Source: Trichostrongylus colubriformis
Lineage: Eukaryota; Nematoda; Chromadorea; Rhabditida; Trichostrongylidae
Assembly: GCA_963978905.1 (NCBI GenBank)
Contig: OZ022260.1
Span: 17,287,725 to 17,351,724, forward strand
Length of the DNA: 64,000 nucleotides
Reading direction: 5' to 3'
The notes under the pieces were generated by a model, which ran no database searches, had not been told where the DNA came from, and saw only the letters and a list, made by a program, of their open reading frames with translations. A program made the position numbers and the translations under genes. Positions within the stretch are counted from its first letter, which is position 1; each line of letters starts with the position of its first letter. This document shows positions 1 through 11,171 of this stretch, in pieces.

Positions 1-360
1 CCAGACTAAAGATGGTTTAACTCCAAACAAATCTGGTCCATGGAGGAGGTGCTGTAGGAAGTGCCCCCCACAATCCCTTCCTCGTTAATGGTAATAATCT
101 CACGTGGGAATCCAGAGCCTGAAAAACATCTTAAGACACCGAATCTCTCAGATGTCATCTAACTGAGCACAGGTATCTTCCGATTCTTTTTGGAATGGCT
201 CTCAAACTGAGCCTAGCATCACAAGAATCCCAAATCTGGAATTTCTCTCGGAACATAGAAGCTAGCCACAAGGCGATTGAATATGTATCTCGAAGATGTA
301 TTTGGAAGACAAATCTACCGTCACAGACCTGCCGGGACCTTAACTTTTTTCTTTTTTCAG

Positions 361-562
361 GGTGACCTTATAATTATGAAACGGTGCAAAAAAACAAAAA
401 ATACTCCTAAAAACATAAGGTAAACGAGACTGCTACCAAAAATCGGACACGGGGGTTATTTCAGGTGAGGAATCCGTCTATGAGACTGAAAAGATCCCTC
501 AATGGAGTGTTGTCGAGAAAACCTGAAATTCAGGGGTGACCTTATAATTATGAAACGCACTG
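361..562. repeat. Tc1-like element end with doubled (IR/DR-type) terminal repeats
   Basis: A motif beginning ggtgaccttataattatgaa occurs twice in the same direction, at 361 and at 534. The outer copy ends cgcactg followed by TA. Read from the right this gives cagtgcg..., the typical start of Tc1-family inverted repeats flanked by a TA target. Two direct repeats about 170 bp apart inside one terminus is the arrangement known from IR/DR-type Tc1 elements. The rest of the element would lie to the left, mostly outside the window. I do not recognise transposase coding in bases 1-344. Assignment is by terminal motif only. Confidence 0.45.
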
Positions 563-606
563 TAGAAGGATTGTGCTAGTCTATTGTACTTGGGTCAAAT
601 AAAGTC

Positions 607-625
607 GGGGGGGGGGGGGGGGGGG
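607..625. repeat. Homopolymer G tract (19 G)
   Basis: An uninterrupted run of 19 G residues. Such runs are prone to slippage and sequencing error, so its true length is uncertain. No gene is seen around it. Bases 626-1140 hold C-rich and A-rich low-complexity sequence without a supportable coding region. Confidence 0.8.
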
Positions 626-1140
626 AACACGCTAGGAGACGCTACTTTGCGTCGACGTCGAAGCTCCTTTCCCTCTCTAGGCTTAGGCTAAAATTGATAT
701 CCCCTCCTCCCACATGAAAAAGCATCAGTCAAAGCATAGGCATCTGCTTTAGCCTAACCCTGGGAAAAAGAAGCTTTGACCTGGGGAAAATGTCGCGTAT
801 CTCCTCCCACCCCCACCCCCTCCCCCCTCCCGACTTTACATGACCCGCAAGAAGCGCACTGATACAAGTTGATACAATTCAAACAATACAATAATGACAA
901 AACAATACAATAACAATTAATTTAACTATAGTGCGACATAGGTAGCAAAAGAAAATTTCCGGATAGCAAAAATGATGGAAATAATAGGTAACGCAGCATA
1001 GACATTGGAATGACTACATGCAAAACACTATCATCAACTAAAAATAAATTGAAACCATGCAAGATGAACTTATTCATGCTAATCCCGACTATTAAAATAT
1101 AACAAATTCAAAAGCAAACTCAATATCACCGCCAACATGA

Positions 1141-1300
1141 ATTGAAGTAGGCGTAGATACGGTGGCCGCCCTTCTGGTGCAGTTACACGCGATTTCCACC
1201 GAAGCAATGAACTCGTGCGAAAACGTCGCTCGCCACTTTGTGCCGCACGGCGTCCTGACATTGGGGTACACACCCACTGCAGCGGTCTAAGCCGAATGTC
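1141..1300. repeat. Dispersed repeat R, copy 1
   Basis: This stretch (GC-richer than its flanks, with a gcacggcgtcctgacattggg core) resembles, in inverse orientation, segments near 43260-43560 and 51110-51270. Those contain cttatgtcaggatttcgcac followed by GC-rich sequence. Three diverged copies in one window identify an interspersed repeat. No termini could be defined, so its class is unknown. Confidence 0.4.
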
Positions 1301-2086
1301 TAATTTTCAAATCAAATCTCTTGAAGGCCGCTCCTGAAGAGTAGCTCTCCGATTCTTTAGCACTACTAACAACGCGACAAGTGTTCATTAAATTTCTCCG
1401 CATGTCACTACCCTGGAGGTAGTGAATAAGCTGCCTGAGATTCTCAAGGCCGAGTCCGTGATGTGGTAATTGTGAGAATCGAGGTTTTCGGTATTGAAAG
1501 GAACCACTCGGTTTGGCAAGGTACTATCGCTAGAGTGATCAAAAGTCAGGGAAAAGAGTGGCTGTTGGTGGTTTTGTTGTGACGTAGCCAGTTGATAGCA
1601 GTATTCCGTCATTTTCACATATTTTTTTTAAAGGCACAGTCCACGATAACTAGGTAAGTCGACTATCAGGACGTTTCAACTGCTTAAACCCACTTCGATT
1701 ACACCTAGTTGAGCTCCCTTATTGGTCAACTAAGCAAAATAGGTGACGTCGTAGTGGCTTCGAGCAGGCGTAACGCCTTGAGTACACAGTGACAGCACAA
1801 TAAAGGTGCAGTCCGAATAGTTACTCAGGGATCTACTCTCCGTCGACTTCTTCTGTTATCGTGGAGTGTGTTTCCAATAAAGCTCCTTTCACTTAAAGTG
1901 TTTCACTGGAATGAGTGGATGAAATTGTTGCAAATATTAGGATTGGGACTAGGGTTTCGCCAACTTTTACTTGCTTTTTTCATGCCCAGTTTTTCGCGGC
2001 GAGATCAACAGCAGAACTATTCGGAACGACTTTCTTTACCCTGAAAGAGCATGCTAACAGCTTTCTTCACAATTGAAACTCCTTGA
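1301..2086. other. Stretch without a recognisable gene
   Basis: No coding region or element could be supported. Around 1740-1850 there is a short match to the fold-back repeat seen at 55480-55610 (a stretch resembling aaaggtgcagcctaagcagt). This suggests an old repeat fragment. Confidence 0.3.
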
Positions 2087-2088
2087 TA

Positions 2089-3322
2089 TTAGGTTGTCCC
2101 AAAAGTCTTGCAGGATTTTTCCAAAAAATATCAACAACTCCTGTTTAGTTCGAGGCAGGTCTAGGCGGTTCAGGAATATGGTAGAGCGTTCTCTAAGCTT
2201 TCTAGCAAAATATGTATTGATCCACCAGATTCCGTGGAGAGAGCTACAGTGCCTGTAGTCGATACCCACCCAACACACGGTATCATCTACTATGAGTAGT
2301 CTTGGGACAGCAGAGCGACGGAAGCTTGCGACTCCATAAACGCTGCATTGGGCAAGGGATGTGGTGCACCGCTCGCTCATCAGCTTCAGCAACGGCGAGA
2401 TTGACATGGAAGACAAGCCACGCACGGGACGCCCACATTCGAGGACGAGACGCTGCTCTCCGCCGTTCGCGCCGATCCTGAAACCAACATGCGCGAGCTG
2501 GCGGAGAGGAATGGACAAGCGCCCATAACCGTAAATCGTCGCCTCCACGAGCCCGGTTATCGGAAGGTGCTGTCGCGATGGACCTCATTCCCTGACGGAT
2601 GCTCACGAAAGTGCCCGTGTGAGCACCTGTCAATCGCTGCTGCTCCGCCCGCATCGCAACCTCTTTCTCGCCTATGTGGCTACGGGCGATGAAAGCTGGG
2701 ACATGCACAATACCAGCGCACCACGCACCTTTTGACTGCTACGTGACGCCGAACCGCCAACGCAGCCCATGTCCGACCTCCATCCAAAAAAGATTCTGCT
2801 CTCCTGCTTCTGGACGCGGAAGGAATGCTTTTCCAAGAGGTGCTGGCACAAGGCGAGACAATACCTGCTTCCGTATACACCCACCAGCTCCAGCAGATCG
2901 CTGTTGCTATTCGAGAAAAGCGCCTGAGAAGGTCCACGATCACCTTACTCCATGACAACGCCAGCTCCCAAATCGCGAAGAGTACCCAGGCCAGGCTACA
3001 GGAGTCCGGCTGAGATGTGCTGCCCCACCCGCCATACTCTCCAGACATTGCCCCTTCTGACCATCACCTTACCCATCCTCTTGAATCCTTCAAGGCCAAG
3101 AGAAAATTCGCTGATTATGACATGCTTGCAAAGACGATCGCTGACTGCATCGACTCTCAGAACCCAGAGTTCTGGGAGGAGGGAAACTACGTACCTATGA
3201 GGGGGCAGAGTGTTGTCGACAACAATGGTGAATACGTTGTTGCCTGATTGCTGTTTGTTGGAAGAAAAAACAATAAAAAGTGATGGTCGAAAAGGTCCTA
3301 CAAGACTTTTGGGACAACCTAG
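2089..3322 (+). mobile_element. Degenerate mariner element (about 1.23 kb)
   Basis: The element starts ttaggttgtcccaaaagtct and ends with the near-exact reverse complement (agacttttgggacaaccta). TA dinucleotides sit on both sides (2087-2088 and 3323-3324). Mariner elements use TA targets, begin TTAGGTTG in several subfamilies and are about 1.2-1.3 kb, so size and ends fit a full-length copy. The internal transposase reads on the + strand but is broken by frameshifts and stops. The element is therefore an inactive fossil, although its ends remain well matched. Confidence 0.9.
2290..3246 (+). pseudogene. Mariner transposase pseudogene
   Basis: Broken reading frames carry mariner transposase landmarks in the expected order. 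Around 2330-2430 there is the end of the N-terminal region with the linker motif DKPRTGRP. Around 2455-2560 a second helix-turn-helix reads MRELAERNGQAPITVNRR. Around 2950-2985 the catalytic HDNASSQIAKS appears, followed near 3019-3060 by HPPYSPDIAPSDHH. The family catalyses cut-and-paste transposition with a D,D34D triad. Frame changes and in-frame stops (for example just before the PPYSPD segment) show it cannot make a full protein. The last part, to 3246, ends with a stop shortly before the right terminal repeat. Confidence 0.85.
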
Positions 3323-3439
3323 TACAATCCTCTAAAGTGTAGTTTCGGATGTCATAAAACAGCGCTGCCGTCGATTCGCCGTTCGCCGAGCTACGTAAAC
3401 TGCTTGGAAACCTCTACGGTATAAGCGAACGTCGGTATA

Positions 3440-4332
3440 TTAGGTTGTAAGGAAAGTTTTGGCCGGTTTTTGAAATTTCAACTTCGGAGGGTCATAACTC
3501 GACTCAGAGTGCATCTTTTCTCACAGAATTAGCATCATTCTATTCGCTACACTCTTGGCAACGTTATGCATACCTACGGCTCAATTTGATGAAGGACTGA
3601 TGATTTATATGCGCGAAATGGGAAAAAAAGTCGACTCCAAATCGCCACTATTTCTGAACACACTGCTACTGAAGGAGCTGTCTAGATGTTTGGGAAAGGG
3701 GGGCTTAGTTAGCGCTAGATCTGATGAATATGATGGACAAGTGAGGGATTCAGCCTGCAACTGCTTCAATTACTGGAAGAGAATTTGTGAAAGATGCGCT
3801 TGTGTATAACTGCCGTGAGGGGTCCCGCGGCACCTTTTTTTACATTTTTCCAATCAAGGCTACATGCGGTGGTCATTTAAGTTTGTTTGATGAGGGCCAA
3901 TACTTGTGGATATCCCCTGCAAATATGGACGCTTATCGCCTTGTGCCGTTTTAGTTAAAGCGATTTGATCAATTGGAAATCCAAGCAGCTCGTTCTCATT
4001 TCTGCACTTCTGAAACCATGGACAAAGTGTTCCAGCCAATGCTTCACCCCCTCCCCTTGCAGTGTTCACGTTTGTGGTCCTCTTTCCTGGGACTCGGCTA
4101 AACAAGAACTCGTGAAGTGAAGTCATCCTAAAAGTGCCATTTTCGCAGTACTTCAAAATTTCCCTGATAATTCGAAAACCTTGTGGCATTCCAAATAATG
4201 TTTACATATAGAAAGAGCAATTTTTCGTCTATTTAAGGAGACAATATGTTAGCTGATTCATGTAGACTTGCTCTGATATTTGAATTTGTCTTGTGAACGC
4301 GAAAAAGGGCCAGAACTTTCCTTACAACCTAA
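3440..4332. mobile_element. TIR element of mariner-like ends, no recognisable transposase (893 bp)
   Basis: The left end begins ttaggttgtaaggaaagttt and the right end is its inverse with a single mismatch over about 25 bases. Both ends are flanked by TA (3438-3439 and 4333-4334). The ends resemble mariner-type termini but differ from the neighbouring element at 2089. Internal frames exist (3555-3809 on +, 3860-4189 on -), yet neither shows transposase motifs. I therefore call it a non-autonomous derivative. Confidence 0.8.
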
Positions 4333-4334
4333 TA

Positions 4335-5429
4335 GATACGAGGACAACTGGTCAGCTTAAAGTCAAATGTGAACTTCTATCCCAAGAATTTTTCGAACTG
4401 CACTCAGCGGAAGGGAAAGGATCTGGGTTACTAAAAGGGCAGTTGTTACAAGCTGCTGAGTTATGGGCAAATGGTTCGGTCTCGGTCGAAGCTCGAACCC
4501 GCACTCCATGCTTTCCGGGCATATGTGCCAATCCGTTACACTACTATTTTAAAGTTACTGTCCACTAAAAAGACACTAGCTGTAAGAACAGCTATATATC
4601 TGACACGTCTGAAAGATACCTTCAAAGTCCAGCCTCTCTGAAAAAGATGTCAGCCAGATGGAAAACGAGCAATCCAGCTCCACCAACTGCTGCGCATACG
4701 AGGCTTACAATAATATGTTCCATCCCATGACTCAAGCTACCTCACACTGAAAGGATCGTCAAGAACGCTCCCCCATCGATCGATGCTTAATTTCCCAGCA
4801 AACTACAGTGAATAATTCACTTCCCTCATCGAAAAGAGAGCGGCGGGAACTTAGTCACCGACCCGATGTTTACTACTTCAGATAATGAAGCAACGCTAAT
4901 CGTTTTCGATGACCAGCTTTGCACTTAGCGTTGCCATAGGCTTAACGGGTTTTGCTAATGATTGACTTCCTCTCAGCCCTTTTTTGTTTTTCCGCTTGCT
5001 CTACCCTGCTTCACTGAAAAGCCTATAACTTTAGTCCGATGAGGAACCGGAAATTCCCTTTATGCAGTTAGTCCGATGAGAAATCAGAATTTCCCTTTGC
5101 GCAGTTACGAACCCTCTGCTTCCTACGAAATTATGTTGTTTGTTTTATGGTTTTGCCCGTTTTTACTCAAAGAAAAAAAAAACAGAAAAAGTCATATCAA
5201 CTCAATATAAATGTCGTCCAGATTGCTTTCAGCTCAATCGGTAATTGGGAGAGACAGAGTCAGCTAGAGTATGAAAAAGTGATTAAGTAGCGGTTCGATA
5301 ATGAAACGAAGGGCGCGAAAGGGTCGCATGGGTGAGTAGATTCCCATGGCGAAACACGTAATTTAACCATCAATCATACGCGATCACTTTTTTGTACTCC
5401 GGGTCTGCTTCCAATCAGGATCGTTGTTG
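4335..5429. other. Intergenic stretch
   Basis: No gene or element with clear ends is seen. A short direct repeat (ttagtccgatgagraa...) occurs at about 5033 and 5069. A stretch near 4470-4500 looks superficially like a tRNA B box but has no partner A box in the right order. Confidence 0.4.
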
Positions 5430-5675
5430 TATTAGGTTGGTGCATAATTCTTGCGACACATGCGTCATTTTTTCGAGACTTTACTACCTCAAAGCTTTCA
5501 CCTACATTTAAGCAGTAGACATAATCATCGATGTTTTCCACCACTTACTCCCAATGACTGGGTAGCTGTGGCTCAATGTCCTTTATTCAGAAGTCAGAAG
5601 CCACGATTTGAGAAATTCATGGATTCACTAATAGAGTGCAGCTAGATGATAAAATTTATTTATTCCCATGAATGG

Positions 5676-5845
5676 GGGCGGAGGTGGTGCAGTGACAGGT
5701 GGCGGAAACCCCACTCTCATGATGCGATAATCGAATCTCGCATCAACGTCCGCCCAGACAAACCGAGCCTTCCTTCCTTCCGGAATCGGCAAATTGGTAC
5801 CAGACTTATGTATCTGGGAGGATAAACGCACTTGTAACACTCAGT
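5676..5845 (-). repeat. Coding-like repeat P, copy 1
   Basis: On the minus strand a frame of about 55 residues contains a PEGRKARFVWADVD segment followed by a proline-rich PPPVTAPPPPPF segment. The same layout is found on the minus strand at 37595-37745 (PEEPKVWNVYADIDMGF ... APPVIAPAPPFF). Similarity at protein level between two separate loci suggests descent from one coding element. I do not recognise the family; a transposon-borne protein or a gene fragment are both possible. Confidence 0.4.
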
Positions 5846-6195
5846 AACCTTTTTAAAAAGAATTTGGAACGCTTCAGGATAAGAGAATACGTAGAATGTA
5901 GCGGGACTTCGGAGCTAAGCTCCTTCTTGTTTCCTGCCTTATCTTTGCGGCATGCTGGTGCACGTGGGCATGTTGGAGACATATAAGTTGCTTTCTGGAA
6001 AGCTGTGATGGCAAGATTTAACTAGTTTCTGGCGATGTTTGGCCTAAGCAGTAGTCGTTACAGCAATATCGGCCAGTGCAGCTCCGATTGTGGCTTTTCT
6101 GAAGAAATCTGGAGCAAAGAAATCTGATCTGAAATCCAGCTACCGTCACACATAGTGACGAGTTCCCTTTACTTTACTCTTACACTGTGCACCCT

Positions 6196-6259
6196 CTCAT
6201 GGTTAACGAGTAACCAACTTTCATCTCCAATCATAATGTCTTGCAGATCTTTTGGCAAT
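6196..6259 (-). pseudogene. Fragment of mariner-type transposase (first catalytic motif)
   Basis: The minus strand reads LPKDLQDIMIGDESWLLVNH. The GDESW core is the hallmark around the first catalytic aspartate of mariner transposases. Flanking sequence is interrupted by stops. With the terminal repeat at 5432 it supports a decayed mariner copy. Confidence 0.6.
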
Positions 6260-6700
6260 GAAGGACAGTATTACAAAGTTTCCTAGCCACTCACACTGCT
6301 GTCTTATCTGATTCACTGAGTTGGTGAGCTACCCCAACTGCCTAAAATTTCTCGAATCCATGGCCATTTGATACTCTGTCAATTGTCGTTTTTCGAGTAA
6401 AAGTTGCTCTCACTTATGGCATGGCGATCTTCACACTCGCTTCCAAATCTCCAAAGATATCGTCCTGTACAGGGAACGTCCAACCACCTGTGGGTGGAGG
6501 ATAATATGATTCGCATCTCCTGACCCAAAACCGATGGAGCATCGATATACTGTAAAATGATGGATGGCATCACTACTTAGCTCAGCATAGGTAATAGCAG
6601 GTGGCTCGTAACCAGGAATCCTAAAGGCTCTTGTTGTAAATTTCGAGCCTATTCTTGCTACAATGTAGCAAGGCCACCAGATGTACACTTTAAAGAAACA

Positions 6701-7647
6701 TCAAAGCATGGTTTAACTCGCTGTGGTAATCGAAACTTGATAAAGTTCAAAAGCAGCGGAACCACAAGAAGTTTTGAAAGTGCTGCAAACCCTACGCACC
6801 AACCCAATATTTCAACTCAAGTCGAGCGACACAAGGATCTCTGTGGATCAGCCGGTATATTAGCCATTGTTTTTATTCTCCTAGGCAAAACTCTCATAAA
6901 ATCACCGGCCCGAGAGTAACGGAAAGCGCTTGAGTAGGCATCGCGCGGCATAGATTATACTTGCCACTACACCATCTCCTGTTATTTCCAAGGGGAACTG
7001 CTCTACCTTGAACAGCAATAACGGTTGCGTGTTGCATCACACCCTTCGATGCATGACAAATAAATAATTTGAAATAATAGAAATAGACCAGAAATAATCG
7101 ATGAAACCGTTAGATTTCCGTGAACTTTCAAGAGTTTCTAAAAAAAACGTATTTCAAACAAAAAGCGCTGGTTGACTTAGCTACTGTTTATTGGTCGATT
7201 TTCGAGTACACAATAAGAAAGATGAAGTGGATCGCTGCATCAGGACTGTCTTTGTGTTACTTCATTTCATTTGTTTCTGATGTGTCGCCGCACAATCCGT
7301 CAATCTGCAACTAATAGACTTAAAAATATCGAATGCTGAGTTGCAAGTATAATGAAAGGCTTGCAATGTTTTTCAGGTGATATTCCTTTTCACGGAAGTA
7401 CCTTCGCGCACCGAAGAATTCAGACGTGACCTCTTCGAGTAAGACAGCAAATCTAGAAAGAGTGCTGTATAAAGTTTGGGGGTTTCTTACATTTCATCGT
7501 GGACATGACGGTGCTCCGATTACGGGTTTTTTTCTGAGCATAGTTCATTATACTCCACTGCTACTTAATTTTTCCTTTCTGACGCAAAATTATATGCGTT
7601 ACGCCAGCTCCAAGCCGTTCTCACAGTAACCTGGCGGTTGTGAATGC
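6701..7647. other. Intergenic stretch
   Basis: No supportable gene. Short open frames exist on both strands but show no motifs, splice context or similarity to neighbouring repeats. Confidence 0.4.
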
Positions 7648-7649
7648 TA

Positions 7650-8156
7650 TTAGGTTGGACGGGAAGTTCTGGGACACTTTTTGTTTTTTCCTGTAGAAAC
7701 CTGTAAAGAATTGTGGGACAGTCCATGGTAAGGGTATATAGATGGAGTGTGAAGGACTCTTCACTAGTCTGGTTATCACCACTATGGCTTCGACAAGCGG
7801 CGAATCTGAGCCTATTTCGCGAGAAGGTCTTCGACTGCTGATTCTTCATGAGTACCGCCTTGGTAGTTCTGCGCGCCTGGCGGCCGACAGAATCAACCAC
7901 TCGATGGGTGCGAACACCACTTCGAAGTCTACGGTGATTCGGTGGTATCAGCGTTTCGGTGAAGGACAGACAACGCTAGAAGATGAACCACGCTCAGGAC
8001 GTCCTCCGGTCTTCGATGTCGACGCCCTGACAGCTGCCGTTGAAGAAGATTGGTGACTGAAGTTGAAGACTTTGGTGACTGAAGTTACATGTGAATAAAA
8101 TTAAAATAAATTGAATTTTTCTCACAAGGTGTCCCAGAACTTCCCGTCCAACCTAA
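7650..8156 (+). mobile_element. Internally deleted mariner (507 bp) with near-identical ends
   Basis: The left end ttaggttggacgggaagttc and the right end are inverse copies over about 29 bases. They are flanked by TA at 7648-7649 and 8157-8158. The interior keeps the 5' part of a mariner transposase frame and then jumps to the 3' tail. A short duplicated phrase (ttggtgactgaagtt, twice in 8050-8090) lies at the probable deletion junction. Such deletion derivatives can be mobilised in trans by an intact relative. The well-kept termini suggest relatively recent movement. Confidence 0.9.
7784..8056 (+). CDS. Truncated mariner transposase (DNA-binding part only)
   Basis: An open frame of 90 codons starts at the ATG at 7784; a 14-codon in-frame extension begins at 7742. 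It contains two DNA-binding regions: a first helix-turn-helix around LRLLILHEYRLGSSARLAAD, and a second ending STVIRWYQRFGEGQT, followed by the linker motif DEPRSGRPP. The catalytic domain (D,D34D) is missing because of the internal deletion. If expressed, the product could bind the element ends but not cut; a dominant-negative role is speculation. A full mariner transposase is about 340-350 residues. Confidence 0.75.
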   Translation: MASTSGESEPISREGLRLLILHEYRLGSSARLAADRINHSMGANTTSKSTVIRWYQRFGEGQTTLEDEPRSGRPPVFDVDALTAAVEEDW

Positions 8157-8158
8157 TA

Positions 8159-9325
8159 CTTGCAACTCGTGCTCTACTACAAACTAATCATCCGTGTCGC
8201 AGATAGCATCTCACTTGTGCCGTCATCAGCGCCACTCGCTCCACGCTCCTATAGCTCCTGACCTTTTAGATCCAAGAGCGCCATCGGGGTGATTACGCCT
8301 CCCTAGAACACCCGTCTCTCTCGGCGAACTTCCCCAAACCTAAGGATTCCAAGCTTTCATAGCACCTAATTTCCATTAATCAAATCGCCTCAGTTGAGGG
8401 TGCTCCCATCAGCAAGTTAAAGCATCAAACCACCATCCAGTTAGGATCTCTATAGCCACTGAGCGACAGCGGAAGAGACTGAACACAGGGCTTCTCCCAG
8501 ATGAGGAGCAAGGGTAAACACCAGCTGACCTGCCAACGAAGTCGATAGGCTCAGGAGCACCCGAATTTCTCACCGAAGTACTCATACGGTCCCGAAAGAG
8601 CAAAATCTTTCGTAAGATTCAGTATGCTGTGACGAAATACATCATCTACATAGACTTCTCTAGATTTCATCATGCTGAATGGCAACAGTAATTGTGATGG
8701 AAGTCCGGGAGCGAAAATCGCAGGATAAAAAAATGGGTTCTTTGAAGTTCGTGCACCGACGTGGTATGTGTGCTCTTACACAAACTGTGAACGTTTTCGT
8801 GAGTCAGTGACGCGTCTGCAACGACATCAATAGCGATGCCAAGTTACTGTAAGTTCAGCTCCAGCAGAAAGGTAGTAGCGGTAAGAAAGAACTAGTCAAA
8901 CTATGACCTGTGCGCCTTTTCTATAAAAGTAAACCTCATCTCCCAAAGCCTTACCTATTCAGCGCTTGGCCCAAAGTTTCCGATTTATTGCTTTTGTAAG
9001 CGCGTTTCATGTTCACATACGTTTCTCTGAATCAACTTTACAGATTCACGGAGAGCTTCTGTAGTACAGAAATGGTGGTTCACTTACGATTTTCTCAGTA
9101 TTAATTCGTATCGACCTTCCACAACGAATTCGAGTAGGGGAAGCAGCGCTTTCTCAAAAACTATAGATTTAAGTCAATATAAAAAGGAAAACAGCCGGTT
9201 TCATAACAAAATGTTGTCTGTTGCGTTCGCTTGCACCAACCATGCGTAATACCACGGCACATATATTCTTCTATCAGTCATAACGTGCACAGATGTATAT
9301 CTCTTGGATAGTGTATCATTTTTAT
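8159..9325. other. Intergenic stretch
   Basis: No gene, clear repeat end or RNA gene seen. Open frames are short and without motifs. Confidence 0.4.
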
Positions 9326-9448
9326 AAGCAGCTAACTTCAGTACCCAACCAAACATTTACCGTAACCCTCTGTCGTCAATTTCGGTGTACGTGACGTAGA
9401 GTGCTCGTACTCGCACCGGACTTGACGTGATGTAACATGATGCAACTC
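9326..9448 (+). repeat. Left arm of a 1.65 kb inverted repeat
   Basis: This arm (beginning aagcagctaacttcagtacc) matches the reverse complement of 10857-10979 almost base for base. The arms are about 120 bp and separated by 1.4 kb. Paired long terminal arms suggest a DNA transposon or a fold-back element. I could not identify a target duplication or a transposase between them. Confidence 0.75.
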
Positions 9449-10856
9449 TCGTCAGTGTTACTTAGGTGTTCAGTATTTTACCAGATGCCACAATGATGCC
9501 TGTTCTTGCAATCTGCCGTGAGCGAGTATTTGAAAGGAACGAAAATACGTGAAGATATGAACAAAATTCGCAGTAATGTGCACCTGCTGAGGGACAGCTA
9601 ACGCGAAAAGAAAAACATGAATCATTCCAACTGTTGGATTTGAGTTCCCGTATGAACATGGCTGAACGGATTATAACAGAAACTTCAAGAAAACTTCCGT
9701 TTCGAAAGAAACATAATTCAAGAGGAGATTTGCTCCTAACACACAAAATCTTTCCGATGATTTTACGTAAGTAGGGAACACATAAGTTCCTTCTGAAATT
9801 GTCTATTCGCTCAACATTTCGAAGGAATGGTGTTCCTAAGTAATTTTTACGAAAACGAATATGGCTTGAGCGCAGTGCCAGTTTCAAGTGCAATTAGACG
9901 CAACATACAAGAAGCTTCGCAGTTATTCGCTGAATTCCCCCTGCCTCATGAGACAGCACACCGTGAACTGATCTCCAGGTTCTTTCTTTGAAAGGACTAC
10001 ACTGTTAAGGAGTAGAGCGTAATTTCTGAACAAGCGGCTTCTTAAAAGCATTCGGTCAATTTTCTCTCTGAGCGGGTGCGTTACATAACCTTATCATCAT
10101 GATCAACTGATTCTTTCACACCGATTGCTTCCCAACATTCATTAGCAGTTGACTTTTCTCGACAGATCCTTTAAAATAGACATATCTCTGTAACATAAGC
10201 CAGTGATTACTGTTTCGGTTTGGTATGTGAATATCTCGCTTTGTAAGCTTATGTCCGTTAGGCAGTGTGAAGGAAACTACCGCTGTCAGAAGTGGGAAAC
10301 CAGTATGGTATCAACTGATGGACATAGCACCTTCGGCCTTTCTTTTGGTACTCCTATTAGGTACACTAGTAAAAGTCATTAAGCTATGAGTAAGATGCAT
10401 GCCGAAAAATGAATGTCAGCTGGCTGCCATATGAGTACCCCTTCGACACTTCTAGTACTAAATGTATTAGAGCAGGATTTTCGCATTGCAGAAACCAAAC
10501 GAAATGAGTTGTTAACGCTGTTCAGAGATAGCATAGAATTGTCGCCAGATCACTAAAATGCTCCCTAAGCTTTTAGTTGGAAACCATCATCTGATAAATA
10601 GTATGAGTGGAAGGAATTTCATTGATCTAAAAAGAGTCGATATACTCTTTTTTTAGTGGAATCGCCGATTCTCCGAACCTCCGATAAGCCAAAACCATGA
10701 CTGGTTCTAAAACTACAGTTTCAAATTATTCTGTTTCTTGACCAGAGCATTTTCGCTCCCTCCAGTAAGACCATGTTATAAATGCAGTATAAGGAGTTGC
10801 CTGTTCAGTTGGCAAATAAATATGCGTGTCATCATGAAGATGTCTTCGAACTCGAG
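9449..10856. other. Interior between the inverted-repeat arms
   Basis: About 1.4 kb, AT-rich. The longest frame (9462-9893, minus) has no recognisable motif and several features of chance coding. If the flanking arms are termini, this is the body of a non-autonomous element. Confidence 0.35.
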
Positions 10857-10979
10857 AAGTTGCATCATGTTGCATCACGTCAAGTCCGGCGCGAGTACGA
10901 GCACTCTACGTCATGTACACCGAAATTGACGACAGAGGGTTACGGTAAATGTTTGGTTGGGTACTGAAGATAGCTGCTT
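10857..10979 (-). repeat. Right arm of the 1.65 kb inverted repeat
   Basis: Reverse complement of 9326-9448 with few differences (for example cgcgagtacgagcactctac here). It ends at tagctgctt, mirroring aagcagcta of the left arm. Confidence 0.75.
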
Positions 10980-11171
10980 GTATCATTTTTCTTGAAAATC
11001 CACAGTTACGTGAGTTTCAGCGTCGCCCTGGGGGGACAGAGCTAATGGGTGGGTACACCAACTCTGTCTCAAGACCTGATGGAGATTCTCCTCCTGCTCC
11101 GTGGCCCTATATCCTTCGGAAACTAGGCAAAAATACTCATACCATCCCCTTTACAAACTCCACTCGTACCG

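Larger units (their letters stand above)
5432..6700 (-). mobile_element. Decayed mariner-like relic, minus strand
   Basis: A single terminal repeat (ttaggttggtgcataattct, preceded by TA at 5430-5431) marks the left edge. A transposase fragment with the GDESW motif lies on the minus strand at 6196-6259. In minus orientation the 5432 end is the 3' terminus. I found no matching opposite end, so the right boundary is only approximate. The interior also contains the coding-like repeat at 5676-5845, which may be a later insertion. This is an old, heavily mutated copy. Confidence 0.5.

Noticed and set aside
4440..4520. tRNA-like B-box sequence (gctcgaacccgcac)
   Set aside because: No A box in correct order or cloverleaf could be formed on either strand.
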